A DNA stretch of 64,000 nt from UBA7328 sp965247965 (lineage in GTDB: Bacteria > Bacteroidota > Bacteroidia > Chitinophagales > Saprospiraceae): positions 4,340,001 to 4,404,000 of the forward strand of contig OZ252053.1 in the NCBI GenBank assembly GCA_965247965.1. The letters run 5' to 3'. Of the stretch, positions 34,278 to 44,584 are shown one piece after another (positions within the stretch are counted from its first letter, which is position 1; every line of letters starts with the position of its first letter). The position numbers and the translations under genes are program-made. A model generated the notes under the pieces. The model worked only from the letters and a program-made list of their open reading frames with translations. It ran no database searches and had not been told where the DNA came from.

Positions 34278-36125
34278 TTTTCAAGCGTACATTTGCCAGC
34301 TGCGGCCAAAACCCTGGAATTTTCTTAAGTGCAATATTGTTGCATAAGCATTCCTGAGGGTTGCGATGATGATATTTGGAAATCCGAGGGTATTTTCGAC
34401 CAATTTATCGTTAATTCTTCTAAAATTCGTCCAAAGTACTCGTGACAGGACATAAATTTGACATTTGAATAAACCCCGATATAATATTTTGTTCCTTTTT
34501 TTGAGCCGGTGAAAACATTGATGTATGGTCGATTCCACATTGGCTCTTAGATTGTGGGTGTGCTCATCTAATGTTTCTTGCATCTGTTGAAATAAAAAAT
34601 AGTTTTCTACTTCATCTTTGGTCATATACCGACCTCGGGTGTCGTGTTTAATGACGTATTTGTTGGTCTTCTCGTTAAACTTTACCGCGCACTGTTCTCC
34701 TGTCTTTTTTCGCCATACTTGAAGATTGTTATTCTCATCTCGTTTCATTGTATAGGCCTGCTTTCCCCCTTTTGTATTAGCTAACTTCCATTCGGGCGTG
34801 GTCGTTTCTGACATTGCTTTTCTGTTGGCCTTGCTGTCGTATCCGCCATCCGTGATGGCCTGTTCTATTTTATTCTTTTCTTGACCTGATTCATCCTTAT
34901 CTGGATTTAATACATCCTGGATATGGTCGATAGATTCGATTAAAAACTCGTCTTCTGTAATATTGGCCGGTACTACCTGGGCATCTACGATTAGGTCTAT
35001 TTCATTTTCTTCTGTACACGTTTCACTTATGTTGGCATGATAGCCCGATATGGTCTGTTTATTTTCTGCTTTACCTTTAGTACGGTAGGCAGCATCAGGA
35101 TCATGAATGGACTGCACACTGCCACTCGATATGTCTCTTGCAGCTTTGGGTCTCGGAGTATTCTCCTGTTTAGTTTGCTGTTCAGATTCATCACAGACCG
35201 CGCTGATTTTTGTTTTATCATCAGAGGCACTCGGAGGTTTTTGCTCATTAGATTCCTCTGATTGTTCTTCATACTGTTCTTCGTAGAGCCGCTTGAGATC
35301 TTGGTAGCCTGTCAATCCCGCCGCCTGGCCATGACTCAAGAGTACCTTTATGATCTTACCCATACCTACTAGCAGTTCCTCTTTTTCTTTTTTGTTTAAT
35401 GGGTAGACAATATTGGAGGCACTTTGGCTTTTTAGCTTTTCTAAAAGCTCGCATGATTCTTTATCCAATTGATCTGTAAGCAGTTCTACCATAAGGTCTT
35501 TACTGCATACTCGTACAGCTTCGATTATCATCTGGACTCGAGTGCAGCGTGCAATATTGGAATTAATCAACTTCGAATCCAATCGTATTTTCTTACCGCT
35601 CACCTTGTATTGCTCTATCTGCCCAATAGTGATTTGTTTAAATGCCGCCTTCATCAAATCCTCCCCATGGTCTTCATTATACTCTACCATGCTCTGTCTG
35701 AACTTATAGTAAGTCGATTCGGTCGGAATATCCTCATTTATATTCGAATATCCCAAAGCAAGCATGACCCTGGTGTTGAATCGACATTCATCAAAAAGTT
35801 GTTCATCAGTCCAACCTTTACCTTCTTTAAGGATAATCATTCCCATTAAAACTCTAATTGAGCAATTGGGCCGGCCTCCTTGATTATAAAGCACCTCGAA
35901 CAATCCTTCGTCTATGCGAGATACCACTTCTTTAAAAAATATATTATGCCAACCATTTGGATCATCCAGAAGCTCTCGCTTCCGTTCTGATAGCATCCCT
36001 CCTATCGATTTGAATAGATCAACTTGTGAATTTGTACTACGTTTAAACATATCACAAATTAAATATATATGTCATCTTATTGTAATATTTGACATGATTT
36101 ATGATTTAGTTTTCGGAGTGGACTC
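34254..36125 (-). mobile_element. Complete insertion sequence, 1.87 kb
   Basis: It is bounded by inverted repeats GAGTCCACTCCGA / TCGGAGTGGACTC and carries one transposase gene. A second copy in opposite orientation starts at 62846; both place the transposase start 75 bases from the end and look identical over the shared length, so at least one insertion is recent. TT...AA flanks the ends in the positions visible. No convincing target duplication is seen (left flank CAATATT, right flank AATACTC). Confidence 0.9.
34281..36050 (-). CDS. Transposase, IS1182-like (DUF772/DDE)
   Basis: A 589-residue transposase. The N-terminal DUF772-type region (GGRPNCSIRVLMGMIILKEG) is followed by IRLDSKLINSNIA, which holds the first catalytic Asp, a low-complexity Glu/Lys/Ser-rich insertion near 255-330, TDGGYDSKANRK with the second Asp, and a C-terminal HRLKKRNKILYRGLFK block. 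Layout and length fit the IS1182 group. It fills almost the whole element and stops 27 bases from the IS end. Confidence 0.85.
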   Translation of the reverse strand: MFKRSTNSQVDLFKSIGGMLSERKRELLDDPNGWHNIFFKEVVSRIDEGLFEVLYNQGGRPNCSIRVLMGMIILKEGKGWTDEQLFDECRFNTRVMLALGYSNINEDIPTESTYYKFRQSMVEYNEDHGEDLMKAAFKQITIGQIEQYKVSGKKIRLDSKLINSNIARCTRVQMIIEAVRVCSKDLMVELLTDQLDKESCELLEKLKSQSASNIVYPLNKKEKEELLVGMGKIIKVLLSHGQAAGLTGYQDLKRLYEEQYEEQSEESNEQKPPSASDDKTKISAVCDESEQQTKQENTPRPKAARDISSGSVQSIHDPDAAYRTKGKAENKQTISGYHANISETCTEENEIDLIVDAQVVPANITEDEFLIESIDHIQDVLNPDKDESGQEKNKIEQAITDGGYDSKANRKAMSETTTPEWKLANTKGGKQAYTMKRDENNNLQVWRKKTGEQCAVKFNEKTNKYVIKHDTRGRYMTKDEVENYFLFQQMQETLDEHTHNLRANVESTIHQCFHRLKKRNKILYRGLFKCQIYVLSRVLWTNFRRINDKLVENTLGFPNIIIATLRNAYATILHLRKFQGFGRSWQMYA

Positions 36126-36270
36126 AATACTCGATGATGAAATCATGATCAGAGACTGTCTCATAAGTGAAAAAGTCAGTTTATCTACCAACTTTTTTCC
36201 ATTCCACCCCCTCTATCCCCCTCAAGGGGGACATGTTAGGTTTTCAAAGCCAATGAATCAGAATAAATTT

Positions 36271-36717
36271 TTAGGATATTGTCCAAAAAAGGACCTCATG
36301 AGATAGAATCCGAATATTTATATCCCGGACCGTAATATTAGAATATATAAAGCATTGATAATCAGGTATTTGGACTTTGTCTATTCCAGTGAGTAAAAAA
36401 TGAAGTTTGCCCATCCACCGTTTGATTGTACCGAAAGGATGCTCGACCAATACTCCTCTTAATTTAATTCTCTTTTGCATTTTGGGTGTCTTCATTTGTT
36501 GTTTGTACCCATCGATCCATTCATGATCTATGTCTACGTGGAGGATTCGCCCTTTTTTTGATTTGGTGCACTTACTTTTAATTGGACAGTTTGAACATTC
36601 CCTACCTTGGTACACATTGTAGATACGATTGCCTTTTTTCCTATTCTTATTGTAGAGTTTCAGTGGCCTTCCTTCACTGCAGATGTATTGATTATTTTTG
36701 GGATCAGGAGCAGCAAT
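36271..36717 (-). pseudogene. IS1182-type transposase remnant (C-terminal part)
   Basis: An open frame, without start, reading NNQYICSEGRPLKLYN, then C-x2-C and a further Cys (ECSNCPIKSKC), then KLRGVLVEHPFGTIKRWMG and HFLLTGIDKV. This is the C-terminal third of a different IS1182-family transposase. A TGA lies just before the frame and the N-terminal two-thirds are missing. A CCCCCTCAAGGGGG repeat and a GTCC-AAAAAA-GGAC hairpin occur near its 3' end (36220-36295). Confidence 0.75.
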
Positions 36718-36901
36718 TCAGGGTGAAGATAGTAAAGAAGAGTCAAGACAACGGAGTTGTTTAATGCCATGACAACCTCATTAACCTAATCGGTTTTGTG
36801 ATTCACCAGCCTTGAAATTTCTATAGATTTTTTGAATTTGACTTGGGCAAAATAGCCTTAGGCACTATTACTTTGCACAAAACAAATAACTGTTCGATAA
36901 T

Positions 36902-36923
36902 ACCGCGTGACGCGGTACGAGTT
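36902..36923. repeat. REP-like insert in transposase 3' part
   Basis: ACCGCGTGACGCGGTACGAGTT, plus three extra bases to its left, interrupts the frame between His and Ile codons. It is the inverted counterpart of 37530-37551 with two differences. Confidence 0.6.
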
Positions 36924-37529
36924 ATGAGCAATCTGCATAGACATGTAATAATTGCGAATGCCGGTGAAGTTTTTGCGCACATATTTGTGATGTAAATTCA
37001 AACCATGATTCTTCTGAGCATTAAATCCTTCATTTTCAATTTTCCATCTTTCCAAACAATGATGTACTCCCAGCCATTACTTTTGATTTGCTCAATTACA
37101 GGGCCTGAGGCGAATAGTCCGTCCAAAAGAATGCAAATTGGCAATCGAGGAAAGTCGCTTTTAAGATTTACCAATAATCTTTTCAGTGCTTTTTGTTCGC
37201 AGTCCTGTTTGCGGTGACCATCCTCATTTTTCAACCACTCTGTTGCCAGGGATAAACAAAATCCGTTTGAACAAACAAGTTTTGCTTCCAATACATTTTG
37301 ATGCCATCTTTTTTTTCCACTCTTGCTTGTCATATACGGACAATTTGGATAGGGTTCCTTATCAAATGTGTAAACACCGCTGCCATCTATTGCTATTTTG
37401 AAATATTTCTTCTGAAGCCGAAACTTATGAAGGGTGCGTTTGTCCAATAAATATTTGATAATATGATGACGACAGGATTCTAAATGTTTTGGCTGTAATT
37501 TATTCATCACATCACTTAGGTGTATCCAT

Positions 37530-37551
37530 AACTCGTGCCGCGTTACGCGGT
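37530..37551. repeat. REP-like insert in transposase 5' part
   Basis: AACTCGTGCCGCGT followed by TACGCGGT lies exactly between the CAT and ATG codons (His, Met) of the transposase frame, with AT on both sides. Confidence 0.6.
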
Positions 37552-38031
37552 ATGGGGTAACTTCAAGCCAAACAAAGCCTTATAGTTCGCCAAGAATTGA
37601 TCTTCTTCACGATCCTCGTTCATTTGGTTGCGAGAACCTTCTTTAAACAAAAACATAATCACAGCGGCCAATATGATTTCTGAAATCTCATACCTCGCAC
37701 GTTTACCTCGATAATCGGGTAGACTATCAAAGGTGTGTTTCCAAGCAGGGATAAAGTGGTCAAAGGTTTGGGCAATCCTATACAAAAGCAAATTGCGGGG
37801 AGATTTTCGAGAGCTTTTCAACTCATTCTTTAAGGAATTGGCTCTTTTAAGTTTTCTTTTTTTTAAATTTACTCATCATATAAACTTTTTTGCAAATATA
37901 TAAACAGCTGTAAACTTGTTTTTTATGGCCGTTTATAATTTGCTCTGTTTCAGTCAGTTATGAAGTGGCTCTGAATTACTGCTATTGATTACCTTTGGAA
38001 GTGAGTTTTATTATCGCAATGAAACAAAATT

Positions 38032-38838
38032 ATGTCTGAAAATTTGATTTCTAAAGGAAACGACTCGGTCATCTATGCAAAAGAAGGTTCGGTTGGGCTC
38101 ATTACTCTCAATCGGCCCGATCGATACAACGGTGTAAATCACGACTTGGTAGTCGGCCTTACAGAAGCTTTAAACCAGATCAAGCAGGACCGCTCGGTGC
38201 GTTCGGTGGTAATCACTGGAGCAGGCCGAGGGTTTTGCGGAGGTGCAGATATGGGCGATTTTGGCAAAGGCACAGCACCTTCAGAAGTCGAGGACTACAT
38301 TGTGCAATACTACGGCACGATTACCAGGATGATAATGGCCTTGCCTATTCCTATCATCGCGGCTATTAATGGCTCTGCGGCTGGTGTGGGTACTGCGTTT
38401 GCACTTGTCTGTGATCTGAGGGTAATGGGGGAGAGTAGTTCGATAAGGTATGCTTTCATCAATATAGGTTTGGGCCCGGATGGGGGCGCGGGATGGTTTT
38501 TGGCTAGGGCTGTAGGGTACAGCAGAGCCTTTGAAATTGCTGTGGAAGGGGAAAAAATAAAGGCGGAGCGGTGCCTGGAATTGGGGTTGGCGAATAAGGT
38601 GGTCAATGATGATGAGATACTTACAGCCGCTATGCAATGGGCAAAGGCACTCGGTCAGCGTCCTACTTTTGGCGTAGGTATTACAAAACAGGCTTTGAAC
38701 CACGCAATGACGCATACACTTGCGGAGACAATCGCCTTAGAAGCGAATAATCAGAAGCGGGCGCTTGGGAGTAAGGATTTTGTGGAGGGCGTTTCAGCTT
38801 TTATTGAGAAAAGGAAGCCTGTTTTTGTGGGTGAGTGA
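38032..38838 (+). CDS. Enoyl-CoA hydratase/isomerase, PaaG-like
   Basis: A 268-residue crotonase-fold enzyme. The first oxyanion-hole block is GAGRGFCGGADM and the second NGSAAGVGTAFALVCDLRV. The catalytic region INIGLGPDGGAGWFLARAVG has an Asp (PDGG) where hydratases usually carry Glu, as in PaaG-type isomerases. It would isomerise or hydrate an acyl-CoA in fatty-acid or aromatic-acid breakdown. No beta-oxidation partners are adjacent. The 210 bases upstream hold no gene. Confidence 0.88.
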   Translation: MSENLISKGNDSVIYAKEGSVGLITLNRPDRYNGVNHDLVVGLTEALNQIKQDRSVRSVVITGAGRGFCGGADMGDFGKGTAPSEVEDYIVQYYGTITRMIMALPIPIIAAINGSAAGVGTAFALVCDLRVMGESSSIRYAFINIGLGPDGGAGWFLARAVGYSRAFEIAVEGEKIKAERCLELGLANKVVNDDEILTAAMQWAKALGQRPTFGVGITKQALNHAMTHTLAETIALEANNQKRALGSKDFVEGVSAFIEKRKPVFVGE

Positions 38839-38878
38839 TTAATGGAAAGAAAAATATAAAGTGCTGGAAGCACTGAGA

Positions 38879-41152
38879 TTAGCGGTTGATCGCTACTTTC
38901 TGCGAACTGATCCTGCCTCCTTGAACTGCAATAACGAAGTAGATATTATCGGAATATCTCTGCGTATTAAAGGACATTTGAGTCAGCGTATATTGATGCT
39001 TGACGCTTTTGTGATCCATTTGGTGGCCTAGGATATTGAAGACGTGGAAATCGATGTTTTCCCGGTAATCGCTTCGATATTCAATTCTGATTTCATGTTC
39101 GCTTGTATTACATTTTAATAGGATTCCTTCGTCATTCGAGAGGAAAGGATTCTTTTGATTTGTTTTGTTTCTGTGGTTTAAAACTTCATAGGTCAAGGCC
39201 GGTCTCACCTTACCTTCGTCCTTAACTTTTTCAAATAGCTCATAGATTTCTTCGTTGGTCATATCCAGTTTGTCTCTCACAGGTCCAATGAGTTCAGCAT
39301 ATTTTTTCGTAGTGACTTCTACTACGCCATTTCTACCTGCCTCTCCATATTTTTCAAGTGACTATTCGTCGACTAGAATAGTCGTTTTTTCGATATCATT
39401 GGAATTTATTTGAGGTAGTTCTTGATCCTCGAAGAACTTCTTTCCATTGATAACATACAAGGGTCGTTTACCATTCAATACCACCTCTTTGAGTAGTTCA
39501 CTCTTAGACTTCTCTTCATCATCTAATTTGAATGTAACAGGCAACGTATACAAAACCCTTACCGGTACGCCTCTTTGATATCCCGGCCGCCATTTTTCTT
39601 CCAAATCATTCATCCCATTCACTACATCTGGTGCAGCTTCACCGCAACCGGCACCGATGTTTCTGACGACCTTGACTTCTCTTACCGAACTGTCTTTTTC
39701 AACTATAAATTGGATGTAAACTCTTCCTTCGACGCCGTTTTCACGGGCTAGTTTTGGATATGTAAGATTAGCAAAAAGATATTCCAGAAGTTTTTCGTTG
39801 GAGCAATTTCTTTTCTGTTCTGAAGACATTTCAGCATTGCCTTCACATCCTGGGAAGCGTGGCATTTCTTGAACTACTTTAAAGATTTCGTCTACTCCTA
39901 AGGGATTTAATTCTCCCGAATTACGATATGGAATGGTGTCTTTTTGTACGGAGCGCGATTCCGAGAAATTAATCATTTTTGAACCAAGACTATTGTCTCC
40001 CTCCGTAATATAGATTTGAAATGTCGTGGCTGATATATTTAATGTACTTAACGCCATGTCTTTAATTTTACGCGATTTCATTACGGTTTTGCTTGACACC
40101 TCATTGAGGTTCTCGGGGTGGATAGCAATCGTAATTTCTCCTATAAAATCCGAAGTATAGCTAAATCGCCAATCGCCGTACTTTTCAGCCCTGTAAATAT
40201 TCAGCTCTTGATTATTTGTTTTCAGAAGATAGGTGTCCGAATCAAATGAGTTAAAAACCATCCGGTTTCTGGCCTTTTCTCCGAATTTCAGAATTGCTTT
40301 TCTTCCTGTTAGAATCTCAAGACCATTATAGTCGTCGACATTCCGTTTTTCACCTTTTGAATTTATTTGAACTTCTTCTTTTCCTTCGAACAATACTAAC
40401 GGAGGCAGTTCTACAGCATCTTCGTTTTCTTCATCTTCACCTGTCAGCTCATTTTCGGATCCTAACGAATCGGAGGAATAGCTCAGCCACTGATCCAAAG
40501 CAATTTGATCACTCACAAGTTGATTGCCTACAATTCTATAGGCTGGAGAATCAAAACCGCCACTCTTCCAAACGGGATAAAGCGAAAATACAATTGCAGT
40601 CTCGGGAAGATCGCTAGTCGAAATCTGAATAACATGATCACCTGGTTTCTTGGAGTATCGTTTCGTGCTTAGGATTTGATACCCTTGTGTAATCAGGAAA
40701 TCGAATTCCTCTGTCTTGTCTGAGCCATAAATGATTGTAACCTTGCCATTCTTCATCTGCTCTATTTTTATGGCATAGTCATTTGTTATCGTCTCTTTTA
40801 GCGAACTGGAATGGAAGTAATTGAATATAAAATTGCATTGACACTTTTCGACTAATGTCAGGAGCCGCGGTCGGTTATGAGGAGTTAAGCGATTGTTTTC
40901 CTCTCTTTGTAATTCGTCGTTGGAATTAGTATTGGAACTGTGATTCACTTTTTCCCACTCTGATGAATAAATAGTTCGACCCAGTTCGCGTTTGCCGTAA
41001 ACAACTCGAATTGGCCTATTTTCTGAAATAGATGCTTTGGTCATAGACAGTTTAAAATCACTGCTTATTTCATAATGTTCTCCCTCTACTAATAGGACTC
41101 CCTCGCGATAAACTCTCAAGTCTTCGTATTCGGTGTATGGTGCAGAAAAGGT
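38879..41152 (-). pseudogene. TonB C-terminal-domain protein with plug-like tail, split by TAG
   Basis: One continuous frame runs from 41152 to 38879, interrupted by a single TAG at 39362-39364. Before the stop is a TonB C-terminal domain (YPKLARENGVEGRVYIQFIV, then RPGYQRGVPVRVLYTLPVTF) and VINGKKFFEDQ...INSNDIEKTTILVDE. After it comes SLEKYGEAGRNGVVEVTTKK, the natural continuation of the plug-like motif, and then a T9SS-type sorting tail (FHVFNILGHQM, then YFVIAVQGGRISSQKV). The 5' end lacks a start (first in-frame option TTG at 41119) and presumably an N-terminal membrane or peptidase part. BlaR1/M56-type TonB-domain proteins have this layout. Confidence 0.65.
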
Positions 41153-41253
41153 TTAATTCTGGGGATAAAAGCATGGTAATTATTCTCCATCTGAACTCTT
41201 GACAATATCCATAATTAGAAATACTTTTATGATATTAATTAAGTATTACAACT

Positions 41254-41496
41254 ATGGCAAAGGCAATATCCCTCAAGATGGAGGAAACCATTTTCGAAGA
41301 AGCCGAGAGGATCATCTCAGATCTCGGTACTTCACGAAATAGATACATTAACGACGCTATCAAATTTTACAACAAAAAGAAAAGAAGGGATGAATTGGCA
41401 AGAGATTACAAAAGAGAAATCCCTTTGGTTGCACAAAGTAGCATGGAAGTACTAAAAGAATTTGAGGCTTTGGAAGACAACCATGAAGCAATTTGA
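41254..41496 (+). CDS. RHH-type antitoxin (MazE-like position)
   Basis: An 80-residue protein opening MAKAISLKMEETIFEEAERI, a ribbon-helix-helix pattern, followed by SRNRYINDAIKFYNKKKRRD and an acidic C-terminal tail suited to covering a toxin. It overlaps the MazF-like gene by 14 bases and would autoregulate the pair by binding its own promoter. Confidence 0.8.
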   Translation: MAKAISLKMEETIFEEAERIISDLGTSRNRYINDAIKFYNKKKRRDELARDYKREIPLVAQSSMEVLKEFEALEDNHEAI

Positions 41497-41827
41497 AATT
41501 TGGCTGGCGAATTTGGATCCATCCTACGGAACAGAGGTGGGTAAGACGAGACCGGTACTTATTGTTCAGAATGATTTTTTGAACCAATATGGTCACAAAT
41601 CCACTCTGATTTGCCCACTTACTACCAATTTGACAGACGGAAGCACTTTGCTAAGAACGCGCATTATAAAAGGGCAGGCAAATCTGGAAAAAGATTTGGA
41701 CGTACTAATTGATCAAATTACCGCAATTGATAATCGACGATTCGTTGCGAACATAGGCACCATCCCACCATTTTTAATGGTACGCGTTAAGCAAAATCTT
41801 ATCAATATATTTGATCTCAACGACTGA
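41483..41827 (+). CDS. MazF/PemK-type endoribonuclease toxin
   Basis: A 114-residue PemK/MazF-fold protein. It has FEIWLANLDPSYGTEVGKTRPVLIV, carrying the core G-x-E-x-G-K-x-RPV-x-IV signature, then STLICPLTTN and LDVLIDQITAID. ATG at 41483 fits the family start; the open frame from 41462 adds seven unlikely residues. MazF toxins cleave mRNA at short motifs. The convergent gene downstream is pbpC. Confidence 0.87.
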   Translation: MKQFEIWLANLDPSYGTEVGKTRPVLIVQNDFLNQYGHKSTLICPLTTNLTDGSTLLRTRIIKGQANLEKDLDVLIDQITAIDNRRFVANIGTIPPFLMVRVKQNLINIFDLND

Positions 41828-41853
41828 ACTATAGTCGATCAAATTGTGTCAAA

Positions 41854-44184
41854 TCATCTTGCTACAACATCCTTCACATGCAAAATTGAAAAAGGCAATT
41901 CCACTTTATCACCGTCGAGGTCAATACAGTGAATAAGATGTTCTCCGGGATTGGGCTGGAGGCTCATTTGATGTGTGCCCATAGTAACTCCTATGTATTC
42001 CTCATCCAAATACCAAAACACCTCAGCCTCCCTATCCTTATGATTCAATTCAACGACCAATTCCTGCTGCTCTCCATTAAGGTCAAGCGGCAAATGAATT
42101 TTGTCATTAGGAGATGGGTAGACGAATTGCATCTGATCGTCTCCGCTCAGCATATCTCTACAATTGGGATGATAAGGTGGAATCGTTTTATAATCGAAAT
42201 TCTTAATACCGTAATATTTCGAAACTGTTGGTGGCAGATCAAAATATTTCGTTTTTATCAAATCATCCTCATTCCAGCAATCCCGGTTGACTTGATAGCT
42301 TTTGGATCGGTCGGTAAAAATGGTTTTATGATAAAGGCAAGCAGTACCGCCTTGGACATCTTTGTCCAATCTTACCGACACCTCGTCCTCACAGTGCACA
42401 GATGCCAGCATTCCGCTCTTGGCACACAAGCTCATGACAATCGGTCCCGCTCGCGGTTCCTCAAACCAATCATCATCAGTGGGTAAAACTTCGAGGACAT
42501 CAAATAGCATTTTCCCTGCAGTCGACACACCAACGATCTCATCCCTTCCCTCGCCATCGGCATTTCCTACCCAAATGCCAATAGTGTAGGAAGGCGTCAC
42601 TCCGACAGCCCATGCATCTCTATGGCCATAACTAGTACCTGTTTTCCATGCAATATCTCTGGCGCTTTCATATCGCTCCCATTCTCCGATTTCGTTGGGA
42701 CGAGTGAGTGTTTTCATGGTTTCGAATGTTTGCCATATACTTATTTTTGAAAAGGGATGTTCTTGCCTAGTTGTTTGACGAATTGAGGTGTTTTTCAGAT
42801 AAGTCAAATCGACAACATTCTCCTTAGGATTAAGCAGTTCTCGGGCCATCCGCGAATACACCTTGCACAAATCCCAAAGTGTAACCTCTGCGCCTCCAAG
42901 TATCAATGAAAGCCCGTAATACTCTGCAGAATTTGAAATACTAGAAAAACCGAGCTTATTCAATTTCCATAAAAACTTCTCGATACCGTAATCCCTTAAC
43001 ATAAGCACAGAGGGAATATTCAGTGACCGCTGTATGACCTTGGAAGCGCTGACCAATCCGGAAAACGATCCATCGTAATTGCCCGGATTAAAACCGCTAA
43101 TCATTATTGGAATGTCCTTAATTCCCGTCAATGGCGTTATCTGACCTTCGTCGAGCATTGCCGCAAAGAGCAGAGGTTTTAATATGCTGCCTGTGCTCCT
43201 TTTTGCCAAAATCATGTCTACAGCATTCTCCTCCGTAGTACCAGGAATATTACCCATATACGCCAGTATCTTTCTACTTCTATTATCTACAACCATAATT
43301 CCCGCATTATGAAAATGACTTCGTGACCAATACGCATAGTGGTTATTCGCAATGGTGTTAATTTTTAACTGTAGGGCGGCGTCAAGCGAACTTTGAATTT
43401 TGCCGTCACTGCCATTCCTTTTCATTTTCACTAAAAAGTGAGGAGATAAATTGGGCAACTCGTATATTTCCTGGGGAAGAGGTTCGGCTTTTGCCAAATG
43501 TTTTTCGATGGAATCAATAACACTCTTCTTGTACAACTTGCCAATGATAAAATCTCTCTTTGTTTTCAGCTTCCTTCGATTCCTGTTGACATGGATCAAT
43601 CCCGGTGAATTAGGCAATGCGGCCAAAGTTGCAGATTCCGCCCAACTCAAATTATCAGGCGATTTTTTAAAATACCGCCATGATGCGGCCTCTAGTCCCA
43701 CCACATTCCCGCCAAAAGGAGCATGACCCGAATAGTAGCTGAGGATTTCTTTCTTGGAATGCCAAAGATCAATTTTCAAAGCAAATAGGATTTCTTTGAA
43801 TTTCTGAATTATTGTTCGCTTACTTCCATAATGCATCCGAGCAAGTTGCATGGTCAAAGTACTGGCGCCGCTTACAATTTTGCGCTCTTTCAAATTTTGC
43901 CGTAAGGCTCTGGCTAATGCCAAAAAGTCTACTCCCGGGTGTGAATAAAATCGTTGGTCTTCATACACGATCAATGACTGAGCAAATCGTTCCGGTACTT
44001 CATCCATCAAAGGAAATCGCCATTGTTCATCTTCTGCTACTTTTGCCGCCAGGAGTTCTTCATTTTGGTCAAATACAACGAAGCTGTATGGATCACTTAG
44101 AAAAGTTAATCTTTGGCGCCACAGCATAAAAACCATCCCGGCCAGCAGAAGAAATAGAATTGCTATTTTAATTTTCTTATTCAT
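41854..44184 (-). CDS. pbpC: Penicillin-binding protein 1C
   Basis: A bifunctional peptidoglycan synthase of 776 residues from ATG at 44184 (MNKKIKIAILFLLL, one anchor helix). It has a GT51 glycosyltransferase (EDQRFYSHPGVDF, GASTLTMQLARM), then a transpeptidase (active-site STGSILKP, later KTGTSYGHRDAWAVG), and a C-terminal beta domain (BiPBP_C). Gene order with alpha-2-macroglobulin upstream matches the well-known pbpC/yfhM pair, thought to repair the wall where host or rival proteases breach the envelope. Confidence 0.93.
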   Translation of the reverse strand: MNKKIKIAILFLLLAGMVFMLWRQRLTFLSDPYSFVVFDQNEELLAAKVAEDEQWRFPLMDEVPERFAQSLIVYEDQRFYSHPGVDFLALARALRQNLKERKIVSGASTLTMQLARMHYGSKRTIIQKFKEILFALKIDLWHSKKEILSYYSGHAPFGGNVVGLEAASWRYFKKSPDNLSWAESATLAALPNSPGLIHVNRNRRKLKTKRDFIIGKLYKKSVIDSIEKHLAKAEPLPQEIYELPNLSPHFLVKMKRNGSDGKIQSSLDAALQLKINTIANNHYAYWSRSHFHNAGIMVVDNRSRKILAYMGNIPGTTEENAVDMILAKRSTGSILKPLLFAAMLDEGQITPLTGIKDIPIMISGFNPGNYDGSFSGLVSASKVIQRSLNIPSVLMLRDYGIEKFLWKLNKLGFSSISNSAEYYGLSLILGGAEVTLWDLCKVYSRMARELLNPKENVVDLTYLKNTSIRQTTRQEHPFSKISIWQTFETMKTLTRPNEIGEWERYESARDIAWKTGTSYGHRDAWAVGVTPSYTIGIWVGNADGEGRDEIVGVSTAGKMLFDVLEVLPTDDDWFEEPRAGPIVMSLCAKSGMLASVHCEDEVSVRLDKDVQGGTACLYHKTIFTDRSKSYQVNRDCWNEDDLIKTKYFDLPPTVSKYYGIKNFDYKTIPPYHPNCRDMLSGDDQMQFVYPSPNDKIHLPLDLNGEQQELVVELNHKDREAEVFWYLDEEYIGVTMGTHQMSLQPNPGEHLIHCIDLDGDKVELPFSILHVKDVVAR

Positions 44185-44237
44185 TTTGCATCGAAGTTGT
44201 TCAACAACTTCATTTTTGAAAGATGCCACTGCAATCC

Positions 44238-44546
44238 TCAGTGGAGTTTTTCAGACATTCTCCACCTTCTCCTAGGTACTACTAGTAAGAGTATCGCTGC
44301 AAGAACCAAAACAGGCACTGCGAATAGGATGTATTTCGTCGAACCCAGTATTCTCTGGAAAAACAACCACTTGAAAGATTGTTTATTTAGTTGATCCGTG
44401 GTCTTCTCAGGATGATCCGCATTAACGATGATAATTCGTTCGCCATTCCGTATTTCAGTAATCCTTGGCCCTAAATTTCCCCTGGGAAACCACTTTGATA
44501 AATAGCCACTTGCCGATGTTTTAAAACTTTTTTCTAACCTTCTCAT
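44238..44546 (-). CDS. Small single-pass membrane protein between A2M and pbpC
   Basis: A 102-residue ORF with one strong helix (ILFAVPVLVLAAILLLVV, about 73-90) followed by a basic tail. A preceding NGERIIIVNADHPEKTTDQ region could be a short extracytoplasmic domain. It fits neatly between two coupled genes (38 and 53 bases) on the same strand. I recognise no family; it may be a remnant of a larger protein. Confidence 0.4.
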   Translation of the reverse strand: MRRLEKSFKTSASGYLSKWFPRGNLGPRITEIRNGERIIIVNADHPEKTTDQLNKQSFKWLFFQRILGSTKYILFAVPVLVLAAILLLVVPRRRWRMSEKLH

Positions 44547-44584
44547 ATCTTATCACTAATTACCTATACGTAATCTTCTATCTT

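Larger units (their letters stand above)
36858..37821 (-). pseudogene. IS4-like transposase, broken by frameshift and two REP-like inserts
   Basis: Three ORFs belong to one transposase. The N-terminal piece (37543-37821) ends GLKLPH. The central piece (36998-37510) has the first Asp in FKIAIDGSGVYTFD and the second in ILLDGLFASG. The C-terminal piece has the Glu in RWKIENEGFNAQKNHG. Removing a 22-base palindromic insert at 37530-37551 and one extra A rejoins LPH to MDTP and SDVMNKLQ. Removing a similar insert at 36899-36923 rejoins MQIAH to IEQLFVL. The gene is dead. Confidence 0.75.

Noticed and set aside
36127..36270. Possible remainder of terC to the right of the IS
   Set aside because: None of the frames encodes TerC-like helices; the stretch holds repeats and the end of another IS remnant.
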